64,000 bases of DNA from Chlorops oryzae (GCA_020466095.1 CM035806.1:111100139-111164138), one strand, 5' to 3'; shown: positions 20,949-32,418, counted from the stretch's first letter. The notes: generated by a model from the letters alone, not told the origin. Made by a program: numbers and translations.

Positions 20949-21236
20949 ATATCGTCGTTGCGACTGCAAAAGCGCGTAACAGCAATCTGCAATACCGCGT
21001 ATTTACAAAATTCGCAAACTGATATATCGTGCTATTGACATCTGATTGTATATGGGAACCTAATTTAGCTCACGCCAATTGAATTAGCTAATACGGAACG
21101 TCCTTTTCAACGTCATAGCAAAACGGCGTATTAGTTCTTGAGATATATTTGGCACGATATTTCATGTTTGCGACTTTTGTAAATACTCGGTATTGCAGAT
21201 TGCTGTTACGCGCTTTTGCAGTCGCAATGACGATAT
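20949..21236. repeat. Long hairpin repeat, arms about 90 bp
   Basis: GACTGCAAAAGCGCGTAACA lies in both arms (near 20966 and, inverted, near 21210) and the arms differ at only a few positions. The loop is about 110 bp. No target duplication identified. Fold-back MITE-like. Confidence 0.7.
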
Positions 21237-21320
21237 GTTAAATTCGTTAAATGAAAGAATATTAAATAAATAAATTAAAATTTCATTGTTTTATTTAGTT
21301 TATAAGTAACTTGGGTGATA

Positions 21321-22608
21321 TTAGGTGTAGTAAAAAGAAATCCATTATTTTTCCAATAGATGGCGTTATTTATCTGGATCTCGCGTTGTATAAGCCCGAT
21401 CGTGTTCCGCTAGGGGGCATTAGAAAGATGACAGTTCCTACTAAAAAAGCTTTTTTGACACTTTTTTGATTGATTGATTCAGTTTTGTTTGGGAGCTTGT
21501 CAAAGATGGACATCAGCAAAGAGAAAATTCGCTACATTTTACAGTTTTTCTTCGATAAGGGAGAAAACGCAAGCCAGGCGGCTGAAAATGTGAATAGCGT
21601 TTATGGACCTGATACTGTAACAGCCAATAATGCGCAATTTTGGTTTCGTCGATTCCGTTCCGGTAACTTCGATGTCAAGGATGCACCACGCACTGGAAGG
21701 CCAATTGTCGAAAATGTCGAGAAAATCATGGAAATTATAGAGTCCGACCGTCATGTTAGCACTGTTTCGATTGCAAAAGAGCTAAAGATTGCACAAAAAA
21801 CCGTTTGGAACCATTTGAATAAGGCTGGATACACAAAGAAGCTCGATGTATGGGTGCCACACGAGTTAACGCAAAAAAACCTCATAGACCGAATTTCCAT
21901 CTGCGAATCGCTGCTGAACCGCAACAAAATCGATCCATTTCTGAAGCGGTTGGTGACTGGTGATGAAAAGTGGGTCACTTACGACAACGTCAAGCAAAAA
22001 CGGTCGTGATCGAAACACGGTGAACCGGCGGAAACGGTGGCCAAGCCAGGATTGACGGCCAGGAAGGTTTTGCTGTGTGTTTGGTGGGATTGGCAGGGAA
22101 TTATCTACTATGAGCTGCTCCCATACGGCAAAACTCTTAACTCGGAACTCTACTGTCAACAATTGGACCGTCTGAAGGAAGCAATCGCCCATAAGCGGCC
22201 AGCTTTGGCCAATAGGAGAGGAATTGTGTTCCATCAGGACAACGCCAGGCCACACACATCGATAGTGACTCGCCAGAAGCTCCGGGAGTTTGGTTGAGAG
22301 GTTCTTCTGCATCCACCTTATAGTCCGGACCTGGCACCAAGTGATTACCATCTGTTCCTGTCCATGGCGAACAATTTTGCTGGTGAAACATTCGCTTCAA
22401 GAGAGGCTTCTGAAATTCGACTGTCTCAATTTTTTGCTAATAGGAACGAGGGCTTCTATGAGAGAGGCATAATGAAATTACCTTTAAAATGGCAACAAGT
22501 TATCGAACAAAACGGCGCATATTTGACCTAAATCGGGTCATTCTAACTATCTTAAATAAAGCCCTCAATTTAATGCAAAAATAATGGATTTCTTTTTACT
22601 ACACCTAA
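21321..22608 (+). mobile_element. mariner element, copy 1 (mellifera type)
   Basis: A 1288-bp element with inverted ends TTAGGTGTAGTAAAAAGAAA and TA duplication at 21319-21320 and 22609-22610. It holds one transposase gene, damaged only by two nonsense codons. Compared over the last 320 bp it is almost identical to the copy at 63687, so the family moved recently. Confidence 0.95.
21506..22531 (+). pseudogene. mariner transposase (DD34D) with two TGA codons
   Basis: The 341-codon frame from ATG 21506 to TAA 22529-22531 has no frameshift. It starts MDISKEKIRYIL with a helix-turn-helix region (QAAENVNSVYG; TVWNHLNKAGY), then WVPHELT, the first catalytic aspartate in VTGDEKW (residue 153), HQDNARPH (Asp 245) and YSPDLAPSDYHLF (Asp 280). 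The last two are 34 residues apart, the mariner DD34D signature. Sequence style fits the mellifera subfamily. Two TGG tryptophan codons are TGA here (codons 168 and 264); the copy at 39658 has TGG at both places and the copy at 63687 has TGG at the second. Original role: cut-and-paste transposition at TA sites. This copy should make only truncated protein. Confidence 0.93.
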
Positions 22609-23190
22609 TATATACATGTTTTTTTCTAATTGATGTTATACTTGTTAATGTTTTCTATATTTAAGGATATGTCGTAGTAATCTAAGTTATGCTTGTTCAT
22701 AAATGCTTTTTCGTGACCAGTGCTTCATAGTTATATGTTTGAGATTTGATATCTTTAAGAACCGGGATTTAAAATAATCTATTTTGTGTCCTTTCGCTTT
22801 ATTTATTCACACTAAAGTATTTAGACTAACCTGACCACATATTTGTCGGAAAAAATCGGCCCAAAAAAAAAAGGTTATCATTTTTGTCGCTGAACTCGGA
22901 TCTCCATAAAAGAATTCATTAAAACACGGTAAAAAAAAATTAAGTACGAAATATTTTATTTTGTAATCATACAAAAGCAAGTCAATGGGGGTTGTTACAG
23001 GATCTCCTTTATTTTTTTTAAACCGCGATGTGAATACTCAGATCGTTCAAAGCAAATGAAGCGGACGTCAAAAACTCGATCGCAGCCAACGTCACGTTCG
23101 ACTCAACGAAAGAGAGCACAAAAGGATTGACCGAGTACGTGCAACTAAAAAATCCTCAACTTTTCTCTACCTCCCCGTTCTTCGTCTCTC
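22609..23190. other. Spacer without recognised gene
   Basis: AT-rich, with a segment near 22800-22860 (CTGACCACATATTTGTCGG) resembling part of the sequence at 23490-23560 in inverted form. Nothing else recognised. Confidence 0.3.
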
Positions 23191-23203
23191 CTAAAAACTA
23201 AAA

Positions 23204-23345
23204 ATTGACCGTCAACAATTGACTAATGTAAATGGCCACAATAGGGCAGTCTCAGTGCCAGTATTCAGCTGATACTTTAAATAGCGGAATACTGCCACTG
23301 CCACTGATACTGCCCTATTGTAATCAGGCCTTTACTCTAATGTCC
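23204..23345. repeat. Palindromic repeat sharing ends with the 53-3871 family
   Basis: TTGACTAATGTAAATGGCC on the left and GGCCTTTACTCTAATGTCC on the right flank an inner hairpin with ACAATAGGGCAG in both arms (23237-23322). The left sequence repeats the end motif seen at 3864-3890 and 4105-4126. MITE-like. Confidence 0.55.
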
Positions 23346-23768
23346 AAAGCAGTGCTGCCAACTTAGTTGTTTTCCCTGGATTTTTAGGGGGAATTTTTTT
23401 TAACAGTTGGACTGCGCCAAAAAGGAATGTCGAGTAACGCGTAAAATGCAAAATGCCACAATATATTTATTTTTTGGCGAGAAGCCAAAATCGGACCTGT
23501 CGGATCTAGGTTTGAAAAATCGGATCAAGTCCGACAAAATCGGACTACCTGGTCACATTAATTTAGACGGTGTATTCAATTGGGAATTCAGCGGGAAATA
23601 CTTAAACATTGGCGCAGCCGGTATTCGACTGACCTTCAGTTGGATACGAACCAAGGCTAAAAACTTTTAACAAGAGGGATCCTTTAAGATTTTTGACGTG
23701 CGACGTGCGAAAAAAAAAGAGTTCAGTTGAAAACAGAACCTTTCTGGTTTTAAACATTTGGTTATCAC
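23346..23768. other. Spacer with a hAT-like CAGTGCTGCCAAC motif
   Basis: CAGTGCTGCCAACTT at about 23350 looks like a hAT left end, but I found no matching right end or duplication. Internal TCGGA(T/C)-rich sequence (23490-23545). No gene. Confidence 0.3.
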
Positions 23769-24204
23769 TAGAGCCGGAAAAAATATGCTTGAGCATAAAA
23801 CATATGCGTTTGCATAATTTTGCTATTTTTGTCAGAGCATGCATTTCTTGTTAAATATTCATAAAATGAGCATATTTTAGTGATTCTGGTCATTGGTTTC
23901 GTAAATTTTATGGAAATACAGACCAAATAAAGATCCATCTGGCAACTCCAAAAACATTGAACACAAAATGTGCCCTTTTACATTGGTCATTGTTTAGACC
24001 TACTTTGTCACTACGTTTGACTAAAAACCAACTACGTATCAATTTTTGTGCCTTTTTAGACAGATTTGGTACAAAAAAACTTGAAGTGAGTGGCAACCGT
24101 GATTTGAAAATGATTGGATACACAATTTTGGTTTACACAATTTGGTCCATTGGAAGATCAAAAGCAATTTTTGCTCTGCAAGACATAAGGCTTCAATAAG
24201 CGTA

Positions 24205-24477
24205 CAGTAGTTTCGCTATATAAGAAAGTCAATTTTGCCAAGAAATTTCATTCTTATATCCTGTTTTTTCTTATATAAGAACTCGTTTATAAGAAAAGTT
24301 TTTCTTATATAAACTACCGATATTTGAAAATATGTTAGGGGTGTTGAAATTTTGATAAAAAACCAAGTTTCTTTTATCAAAATTTTGTCCATACAAAAAG
24401 AGTTTTTGGTTTTGGTAAACAGTTTCTTAAAGGCAGGTTTTTCTTATATACGAGTTTCTTATATAGCGAAACTACTG
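24205..24477. mobile_element. pogo-like MITE, 273 bp
   Basis: Inverted ends CAGTAGTTTCGCTATATAAG with TA on both sides (24203-24204 and 24478-24479). TTCTTATATA recurs through the element. Ends beginning CAGTA with a TA target fit the pogo/Tigger branch of Tc1/mariner. Inserted into the hAT relic. Confidence 0.8.
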
Positions 24478-24589
24478 TATGTTAAAACAAAATTTAATAG
24501 CATTGTCATGCAATAACGCAACTAGAGACATAAGGCTTAGAACTTAGTCAAAGTATTCAAATCATTGCAACTGTTCAGTTTAAATTAAG

Positions 24590-24912
24590 CCGTCTTCGAC
24601 GTAAGGAATTCGAAAATAAGTTTAATGCCGTTCTTGCCCGGGATATTGGGTTCCAAACTCTTAAAAATATAAGAGATATACGTAATATTTGATGTAAAGC
24701 CTGAAAACAATGCCAACGTAAGAAACCTTTCACCAGCTGAAATATCAATGTTTGGATACACGCCAACCACCTCTATAGATGTCTAGCGAATATTCTCACA
24801 ATACAAGTTCGTGTTTGGTGAACGGCGAAAATCAATTCCATTCGAAAATCTTAAAAAACATGTCAGCATAAAATGTAATAGTCATTTGGATACGATTAGA
24901 TTGAACACTTGA
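24590..24912 (+). pseudogene. hAT transposase C-terminal relic
   Basis: One frame reads EFENKFNAVLARDIGF and then LKNIRDI. After a frameshift another frame (24688-24912) reads FDVKPENNANVRNLSPAEI, MFGYTPTTSIDV, a stop codon where hAT proteins usually have glutamate, then RIFSQYKFVFGERRKSIPF and NLKKHV. The TSxDVERxFSxYK...R..F...NL pattern is the hAT dimerisation region. Upstream catalytic parts are deleted or unreadable. At least one frameshift and two stops, so non-functional. Confidence 0.75.
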
Positions 24913-25098
24913 AGGTTTTATATAATCTTTATAACAAAAAAGGTATATTTTTAAGTACATATAAGTTGTTATTGTTTTTTGAGAATAAAAGCCGATTTAC
25001 AAAAGCATAATTTCGAGCATATTTATCCACTTTTTGAGCATATTTCCATGCATATTTAACAAATTTTGGAGCATATTTTTTCCAGCTCTAGTTATCAC

Positions 25099-25516
25099 TT
25101 ACCGTTTTAGTTGAACTCAATGCGTAAGTCGAACGGCAAAGACGGGTCACTTGGACAAAGTCAATTTTAACAGGTGACGGTTTTAAAGTAATCTGTTGAT
25201 CTTTCTTTGGAAAAGTTTTAATCATTGTATTAAAAAATTAAAAAATATCGTTTTAATTAAAGAATTCGTTGAAATATTCATAAATTAATACCTTGAGAAA
25301 CTTACATAATTATTTAAAAATCAACGGTAGGAGAGTGCGAAAATCAAGTAAAGAAGAACCTACATACAGCTGCCAACTATAAAAATGGTGAGAACAAAAA
25401 ATTGAAAAAGTAATGTTTTATTGCAAAGAGTCCTTTTTGTTTTGAAATGTATTTTATGCGGACATGTGCCGTATTCATATTAAACATTATAAATGCAAAA
25501 ATTTTGAAGCAACAGC
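25099..25516. other. Spacer, possibly leader of the gag-like gene
   Basis: AT-rich. Nothing recognised. If the TTAA element at 25521-26262 is removed, this region lies directly upstream of the gag-like ORF and might be its untranslated leader or LTR, but no matching LTR was found after 37898. Confidence 0.3.
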
Positions 25517-25520
25517 TTAA

Positions 25521-26262
25521 GGGGGGAAATACAATTAAAAGGCCTAAAATGAGGCCTATGTTTGGGAGTGGATTGCAAGTAGGGAATTAAATAAATCTTA
25601 GCGATTCTTTTTGCATGTTATTAGGAAATTATTGGGCAATGAAAATCAGTCAAGTTTTTGAAAAATATTGTAATTAAGCCCATTTATGAACAATAATGTG
25701 GAGTTGTGTTTTGAGGGATGAACTTTGCGCCGTGCAGTCTCCAGGCCCAGGATCACGTCTGAAACAAAAAACAACAACTGGGCATTAAACTTAGAGGTAC
25801 AGCGCACAACATGAATTATTTCATATGTAAAAAAATTGTTTTTCCATGAAAAAATGTGAAGTTGAAATTTTTTTTTTCAAAAAACACCCTTTTTTTTTTT
25901 GACTTTGTTCGTAAAAAAAAACAAGTTATAACAAACAAATATGAAAAATCTTTTCATTCATGTTGTGGAGAATTTCATTTCAAACATAAAGCAAAAAACC
26001 GCATTCGATTAAAATGAAATCTCTGACCTGTACATTGCACGGCGACTTTGAAAACACGACTTTTCAGTAGAAGCGTTTAAAGTTTACCTCACGCGCATTT
26101 CAGCTATTTGACACGCACTCACTAAATTGCGTATTACTTTGAAAATAAGTACCGGACGGCTTTATGCTTTTAAAGGCTTATTCCCAGACATATTTAGAGT
26201 ACATTAAGACAAAAAAATTTTTTTTCGAAAAAAATAAATTTTTTATTGTATTATTTCCCCCC
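25521..26262. mobile_element. TTAA-flanked element (piggyBac-like MITE), 742 bp
   Basis: Inverted ends GGGGGGAAATA... with TTAA on both sides (25517-25520 and 26263-26266). Interior non-coding, with poly-T/poly-A tracts. The target fits piggyBac-type insertion though the ends do not start CCC. Confidence 0.65.
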
Positions 26263-26312
26263 TTAAGCAAATCCTAATTTAAAATCAGAAAACACTAACG
26301 ACAATAGAAACG

Positions 26313-28325
26313 ATGGCAAATCAACTTCAAGCTGATGAAGTAATGAACCTAGTGCCATGTTTTTCTGGCCAAGACCACCCAGATTTAAAATCTGAAGTAG
26401 AAAAATTTATCACAGGTTTAGATTTACTAAAAAGCATAGCACAAAATATGGATACGCAGGATATTATAAAATGCGTAAAACAGAGATTATCAGTATCAGC
26501 TTACATAAAAGCTAGCCAGAAAAGTTTTAACAGTTTAGATGAACTTGTAAATTTCATAGAGAAATATTTCTTAAAACACAAGTTTAGAAACAATAAGATT
26601 TGAGATAGAAAGCGCTGCGGAATTTTCACATGAAATAGCGTCAACATTTGGGTAAAGGATAGAGTCCTTGCTAAAAGAGGCCGAAAAATTGATAAGGGAG
26701 TCATGGAATGCATCTGAGGCAGTATCAGCACTTAGCGGGTAACAAAAGCTGGCTAATATAAGTTCATTTTCGGAGTAAAGGATCAGTGTATGCAACTCCG
26801 TCTAGAAGGCCATAAGGATAAGCCTCTCTCATTTTTGTATAAAATAGCAGAAGACTCAGAAAACCTTTATGCAGAAAATAGAAAGTTAAATCAAGTTTTT
26901 AACATTCCGCAAACAATTATTTGAACTTTTTGTAATGCGTCAGGCCATACACGAGATATTTGCCAGCAGAGGAACTATACCCCTTACTGCATTATTTGCC
27001 TTGAATATGGCCATGAGCATAATGCAAATTGTGATGAAAATAGAACAGAGCCAGGATTTGACCTATTATTCTGCACGTATTGTGGGAAAGGTCATTTAGA
27101 AATTAAATCTTTTGGCAGGCTTAGAAATTTATTTTGCAATATAGGTCAAACGAAAGGTCATGAAAGTAACAAATTTTGTAAAAGTTTCATAAATAATTTT
27201 CCTGAGAATAACCGCACGGATATAAACTGCTACAAATGCTCTCAGTTTGGGCATACAGCGAGATTTTATTATGCGCAAATGCAAGTATATAGTGCTTAGG
27301 GAAACTCCCAGCGGCCCGGTCATGGCCAATAGACCGGAACGCCACAGTAAAGATCAAAATTCAAAGGCCATACCTAGTACAGAATAAGAAAAATTTAAGA
27401 AAGAATAGCAAAAAAGAAGGAAAAATTAAAGAGAAACCAATATATTTAGAAGAATTAGATATAAATAAAATTTTCCTCGATGAGTTAGATGAAAATGATT
27501 TTAGTAGAAAACCAAGCAATACAAAGAGAAAAAAGAAGATTTTGTTTAATAAAAATAGTTTCATGAAGAAGAAGGTCCGATTTAATGACAAAATCGTCGT
27601 GCATTTTATCGAAGGTGAAGATTCAGTATTAGAAAACGAATCTCAGGAAGATATTTTAGAGAAAAAGCTAGTTATGCATTGCCAGAAATCAGAAAAGAGG
27701 CAAGAGTATGATTTTTTAGGCAGCGATGAGCGTGGAAAGCAGTCAGAAATAAATAATATCAGTAAAGATATCTCTTTCTACAACAGTAATTTGCAAATTG
27801 CATCACTACCATATCTGGCTTCCAATTTTAGCGATAGGATTTGTATTGCAAAGACAGTCACGGTCCAAGCTAATGAAGCAAGAGTTGTAGCGAATTGCGC
27901 CGAAAAGTTGTTAGGAGAGGTAGGAGTACATAAAAAGGAAAATATTTGAGATTTAATGAGAAAATCGCCTAAAATTATTGATAGAAAAGGAGTTGTACTT
28001 ATGTCGAAGATTAAAGAGGTTGAAGTTAATAGAGAATCAGGTAGTAAAGAAGATTATAAGCTCGACGAGGAAGTCGATAGGAATCGTGATGGTAGTTTAA
28101 TGAACATGAAAGATGATGTTTCATTGAAAGAAGAAAATTCAAAGGAAAATTTCAAAGACAACCCACTGAGTAGGCTACACAATCCCGGAATAAAGGCACC
28201 ACATTTACCCTGGCAGGGAAATCAAGAAAGAGTTAAAAATCATGAAGCGACCATTTTAATTAAAAAATTGGATTTTATTGACATGTCAGCTATCTTCAAT
28301 AATCCAAAAGTAATTAGAGAAGTAT
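26313..28325 (+). pseudogene. Gag-like retrotransposon gene, split by a BEL element
   Basis: Starts MANQLQADEVMNLVPCFSGQ. Residues 1-96 form a capsid-like region (LKSEVEKFITGLDLL, IIKCVKQRLS, FNSLDELVNFIEKYF) that resembles the gag at 43200-44515. After frameshifts, 26930-27290 reads zinc-knuckle-like motifs (CNASGHTRDIC, CIICLEYGHEHNANC, CYKCSQFGH). From 27341 one frame is open to 28325 apart from a TGA at 27947, encoding a charged tail with RICIAKTVTVQANEARVV. The gene ends after the BEL insertion, at 37834-37898 (KKFFDTVKAIYSSFSYKIAM, stop). No protease, RT or integrase follows, so it is either a Ty3/gypsy-type remnant with pol lost or a gag-only element. Confidence 0.65.
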
Positions 28326-30725
28326 TGTTACCACCGCCACGCCACTGCTTATGCATTTATCATTTATCTATTTTTCTATTCACTTCTAATTCGCATACTT
28401 ACGCAATTAACATCAGTCTATATACTTACCGTACTCACCTTGAACTTGACTTTATTTTTTCTCTTCCTAATAACCTATATCCATGTACATTAGGGCTGCT
28501 GTTAATTCCCGAAATGGAATTTCAATCGGTCTCAGGGTCCAGAAGTGTTCCATTGGACATGGAGGAGAAACGTGAGAAATTTGGAAGCAATCGGATAACG
28601 GGAACCCGTGGCAGTTTTCAATTGAAGTTTGGGAAATTGGCAAAAATAGAGAGGAATCGGCCCTTAACTCCCCACAAGGCGCCCCTACGGATATATAATG
28701 TATGGCCAACCCCCATTATTTTTTTACTCCGAACATTTTTTCTGAACAAACCTACCCCCTATCTCCCCTCCTTAAGGGGGCTCCCATACAAAAATAATTT
28801 TTAAAAAACTTTTCCCCCCATCTTCCTAACTAGCCCCAGAGTGCCCCTAGAGGAGTCAAATGTATGACCGACCCCCCTTTACTTTGTCCCCCTAACATTT
28901 TTGCGGCACAAAGTGACTCCTATCTCTCCTCCTAAGTGGGGCCCCCATACAAAACTAACTTAATTTTATCAAAATTTAATGAAAACTGGCCGTCACTACA
29001 GTCGAACCTGTCCTAGAGAGGTGATATGTATGACCGACCCCCACTATTTTTTTACCCCAAACATTTTGTTCAAACACACCTACCCTTTATCTCCCCTCCT
29101 AAGGGGGTCCCCCATACAAAATTACCTTAATTTTATCAAAATTTCATACAAAAGGCCGTCACTACAGTCAAACCCGTCCTAGTGGGATGAAATGTATGAC
29201 CGACCCCCACTGTTTTTTTAACCCAAACATTTTCTTCCAACACACCTACCTTCTATCTCCCCTCCTAAGGGGGGCCCCCATACAAAATGACACTTAAATT
29301 AAAAAAAAATGCCTCACGAACTTCAATCTATAATATAGATGCCGTAGGAACAAGAACGAGCATGTTCAGCATGCATATTCAAAAAATTTACAAAATTACC
29401 TTTTAAACGAGCCTAATATGAAGAATATTGGATTAGTTTTTGGTGTGTTTTAATAATATGATATATTTTATTACCTTTTTTTTTAAACTGAATTTTGGGT
29501 TCCATCCCCTAACTGGCCAAATAATGACCCTAGTACAAAAAAATAAATGTTCGAGTCAAATGCCGCAAACCTCAATCTATGACGACTTTTTTGAGACTAT
29601 AACCATTAAAATCGGTTAGTGGTTTCTATTCATAAAATTAATTCAAAACAAATATTTTTTGAAACGCATTATTCACTGTTTTCACGTTCGTTTCTTAGGT
29701 CTTCCCATGTCTCTCTCGGTCTGTACACATGGCTCTCTCCGTCTGTACGCATGCAAAGACCTAGTTTCATCCCACTAGGACGGGTTTGACTGTAGTGACG
29801 GCCTTTTGTATGAAATTTTGATAAAATTAAGGTAATTTTGTATGGGGGACCCCCTTAGGAGGGGAGATAAAGGGTAGGTGTGTTTGAACAAAATGTTTGG
29901 GGTAAAAAAATAGTGGGGGTCGGTCATACATATCATCTCTCTAGGACAGGTTCGACTGTAGTGACGGCCAGTTTTCATTAAATTTTGATAAAATTAAGTT
30001 AGTTTTGTATGGGGGCCCCACTTAGGAGGAGAGATAGGAGTCACTTTGTGCCGCAAAAATGTTAGGGGGACAAAGTTAAGGGGGGTCGGTCATACATTTG
30101 ACTCCTCTAGGGGCACTCTGGGGCTAGTTAGGAAGATGGGGGGAAAAGTTTTTAAAAAATTATTTTTGTATGGGAGCCCCCTTAAGGAGGGGAGATACGG
30201 GGTAGGTTTGTTCAGAAAAAATGTTCGGAGTAAAAAAATAATGGGGGTTGGCCATACATTATATATCCGTAGGGGCGCCTTGTGGGGAGTTAAGGGCCGT
30301 TTCCTCTCTATTTTTGCCAATTTCTCAAACTTCAATTGAAAACTGCCACGGGTTCCCGTTATCCGATTGCCTCCAAATTTCTCACGTTTCTCCTCCATGT
30401 CTAATGGAACACTTCTGGACCCTGAGACCGATCAGAAACTCGCTACAAAATTTCTCCATAGAGTTAAGAGCAGCCCTAATGTACATACATATGTAAACGC
30501 TTTGTAAGTTTGTTTGCTCGCTTATTTTTTTGCATCGCCAAAAATGTGCAGACGAAGTCAGTTCGAAGTAAGCCAGCAGCAAACCGTTTTAAAGCGCTCG
30601 CAATATTTGAATAGTTTATTTCGCGATCCACGTGTTAATTAAATTTGTAAAATAAATAAGATTTCGCTGTTAATTCTTGTGTTGCTGGCTTATTGAACAG
30701 TTATCGAACTCAACAAATCTTTAAA
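28326..30725 (+). repeat. BEL left LTR, interrupted
   Basis: LTR sequence is 28326-28490 and 30487-30725, interrupted by the fold-back element and its duplicated ATGTACAT. Alignment to the right LTR shows the break at the octamer ATGTACAT, which is single there. Confidence 0.9.
28491..30478. mobile_element. Fold-back hAT-like element with ~700-bp inverted arms
   Basis: Ends TAGGGCTGCTGTTAA and (inverted) TAGGGCTGCTCTTAA, flanked by ATGTACAT on both sides (28483-28490 and 30479-30486), an 8-bp duplication of hAT type. Arms about 28520-29192 and 29766-30450 are almost identical: a 67-codon frame in each arm (28979-29182 plus; 29775-29978 minus) differs by a single residue. Each arm is a set of about four 140-150-bp imperfect tandem units with GTATGACCGACCCCCACT and CCCCCATACAAAA. 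The centre 29193-29765 has no transposase. Non-autonomous. Confidence 0.88.
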
Positions 30726-30909
30726 ACTTTTGCTTTTCGAATTAAGTAAACTTGATTTAGTCAAAGTAAATTTGACTTATTGAAAGACAATTGTCGGGAC
30801 AGTTAGTGAAAACGTAGTGCGTTGAAAACGAGCGTGTGTTCGGTCTTCATTTTGATAAGCTGAAAAGGGTAAACCAACTCAATCCTAAATCCTAAATTTA
30901 GACAAAATA

Positions 30910-31128
30910 ATGTCGGAAAGCGGTTTTAATTGTCGTAATTGTGACCTAGAAGACACCGAACGCATGGTGCAATGCGACTCGTGTGACAAATGGTTTCATT
31001 TTGAGTGCGTTGAGGTCAACAGTGACATTGCTAACGTGAGCTGGAGTTGTGAATGCGGAACAGGACAGCCTGTCGCTCTAAGGAACAATTCTAAAATGAC
31101 GCAACAGGCCCCGCCAGACACCGCTTAG
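30910..31128 (+). pseudogene. BEL gag N-terminus with PHD-like zinc finger
   Basis: Starts MSESGFNCRNCDLEDTER and continues MVQCDSCDKWFHFEC, then SWSCECG. The pattern CxxC...CxxCxxxxHxxC...WxCxC is a PHD-type finger, seen at the start of gag in some insect BEL/Pao elements. A TAG ends the frame at 31126-31128, after which the same frame stays open for about 33 codons, so the stop is probably a mutation. Starts about 185 bp after the left LTR. Confidence 0.75.
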
Positions 31129-31199
31129 GATTCGTCCACAGGACCGCCGCAAGCGGCATCACCTATCCGCGATTTGTTGGATACTAAACCAGTGGTTTC

Positions 31200-32418
31200 C
31201 GCTATTCCACTGCAACACAAAGTGCAACGCCAACGGTAACTCAAAGAAACGCCGTCCAAGGCCAAGGTGCATATGCAAAAGCACATGGGTCGTCGTTAAA
31301 CGGTAATGGCGCGATTCTCTTGATGCCGACAACAACAATATGCAACCACGAGTTCACGATGCCGCCAAAAGGTACAGCACAATCGCTGACGTCAACTGAT
31401 CACCGCCATTTTATGCAAAGCAGCGGTACTAACACAAATACTGCTAATTCGACGAGTCAAACGATGTTGCAACTGCAAATGCTCGAAGAAGAAAAGGAAC
31501 TTCAACGAGTATATTTAGAACGGAAGTATAAAATTCTATCCCAAGGGAGCGTAAGTCAAGCTGATCGCTCATTTTCCGAAATATTTTCGACACCGCAACC
31601 GACCGCAACACAAATCGCTGCGAGACAAGTTATTCTGAAAGAGTTGCCAAATTTCGGCGGGAATCCGGAGGATTGGCCGCTGTTTATAAGCAACTATAAA
31701 AATAGCACTGAAATCGCCGGCTACAGCGACGTCGAAAATTTAATGCGCTTGCAATCCTGTCTCCGTGGTCGCGCCAAGGAACTCGTGAAGAGCAAATTAT
31801 TGATCCCGTCAATGGCAAACGAGATTATTCAAACTTTAGAAATGTGCTTCGGCCGTCCAGAGCACATTCTCGACAGCATGATCGAAAAGGCAACAAAAAT
31901 TCCTCCACTCAAGGACAAGCTCGAAACCATCATCGAATATGCACTCACCATTAGAAATATTTGTTCGACTATGGAATCATGCAAAATGATGGCGCACTTA
32001 TAAAACCCGATGTTGGTTAAAATTCTACTTGAAAAATTGCCTAGCAACCACAAGCTCAACCGGGCCATGCATCCAAAAGATGAGAAAATCCCCGTGGTGA
32101 AGGCCTTCAGTGACTGGATATACGCCATAGCCGCAGCCGCTAGCCAGGTAGTATCCACCGCAACAAGTAAGAAGAGCAGCTCCGTGAATACTCATCAGGA
32201 AAACGACAAAACCAAAACGACCTGCGTGATGTGCACCAGCGAAGAGCAGCTCCGTGAATACTCATCAGGAAAACGACAAAACCAAAACGACCTGCGTGAT
32301 GTGCACCAGCGAAGAGCATAAAGTCCAGAAAAGGGTGAGTTTCAATCCCTTAATCTAGATGCCAGGTGGAAATTGGTAAAGGAAAAGAAGCTTTGCCGCC
32401 AATGTCTAAATTCGCATT
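31200..32418 (+). pseudogene. BEL gag, DUF1759-type capsid region and zinc-finger start
   Basis: Frame open from about 31200: a coiled region (LQLQMLEEEKELQRVYLE) and a capsid core LPNFGGNPEDWPLFISNYKN with LQSCLRGRAKELVKS, typical of the DUF1759 gag domain of BEL/Pao. A TAA at 32001-32003 interrupts it, then LVKILLEKLPSNHKL continues in the same frame. A 70-bp tandem duplication (32171-32240 and 32241-32310) shifts the frame. After it the sequence reads KLCRQCLNSH, where the Harbinger element is inserted. Beyond the insertion it continues RKCFSNKQCGVDGC and TTKHHR, completing the cysteine/histidine cluster. Confidence 0.8.
32171..32310 (+). repeat. 70-bp perfect tandem duplication in BEL gag
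   Basis: GAAGAGCAGCTCCGTGAATA begins at 32171 and again at 32241, and the two 70-bp units look identical. As 70 is not a multiple of three, it frameshifts gag. Confidence 0.9.

Larger units (their letters stand above)
23769..25090 (+). mobile_element. hAT element relic, 1322 bp
   Basis: Ends TAGAGCCGGAAAAAATATGC and (inverted) TAGAGCTGGAAAAAATATGC, with the 8-bp duplication GTTATCAC at 23761-23768 and 25091-25098. Subterminal GAGCATATTT repeats lie at both ends. It holds the C-terminus of a decayed transposase (about 24590-24912) and a nested pogo-like MITE (24205-24477). Confidence 0.88.

Noticed and set aside
28979..29978. Pair of 67-codon ORFs as genes
   Set aside because: They are the two inverted arms of one fold-back element, and the frames fall within its tandem repeats.
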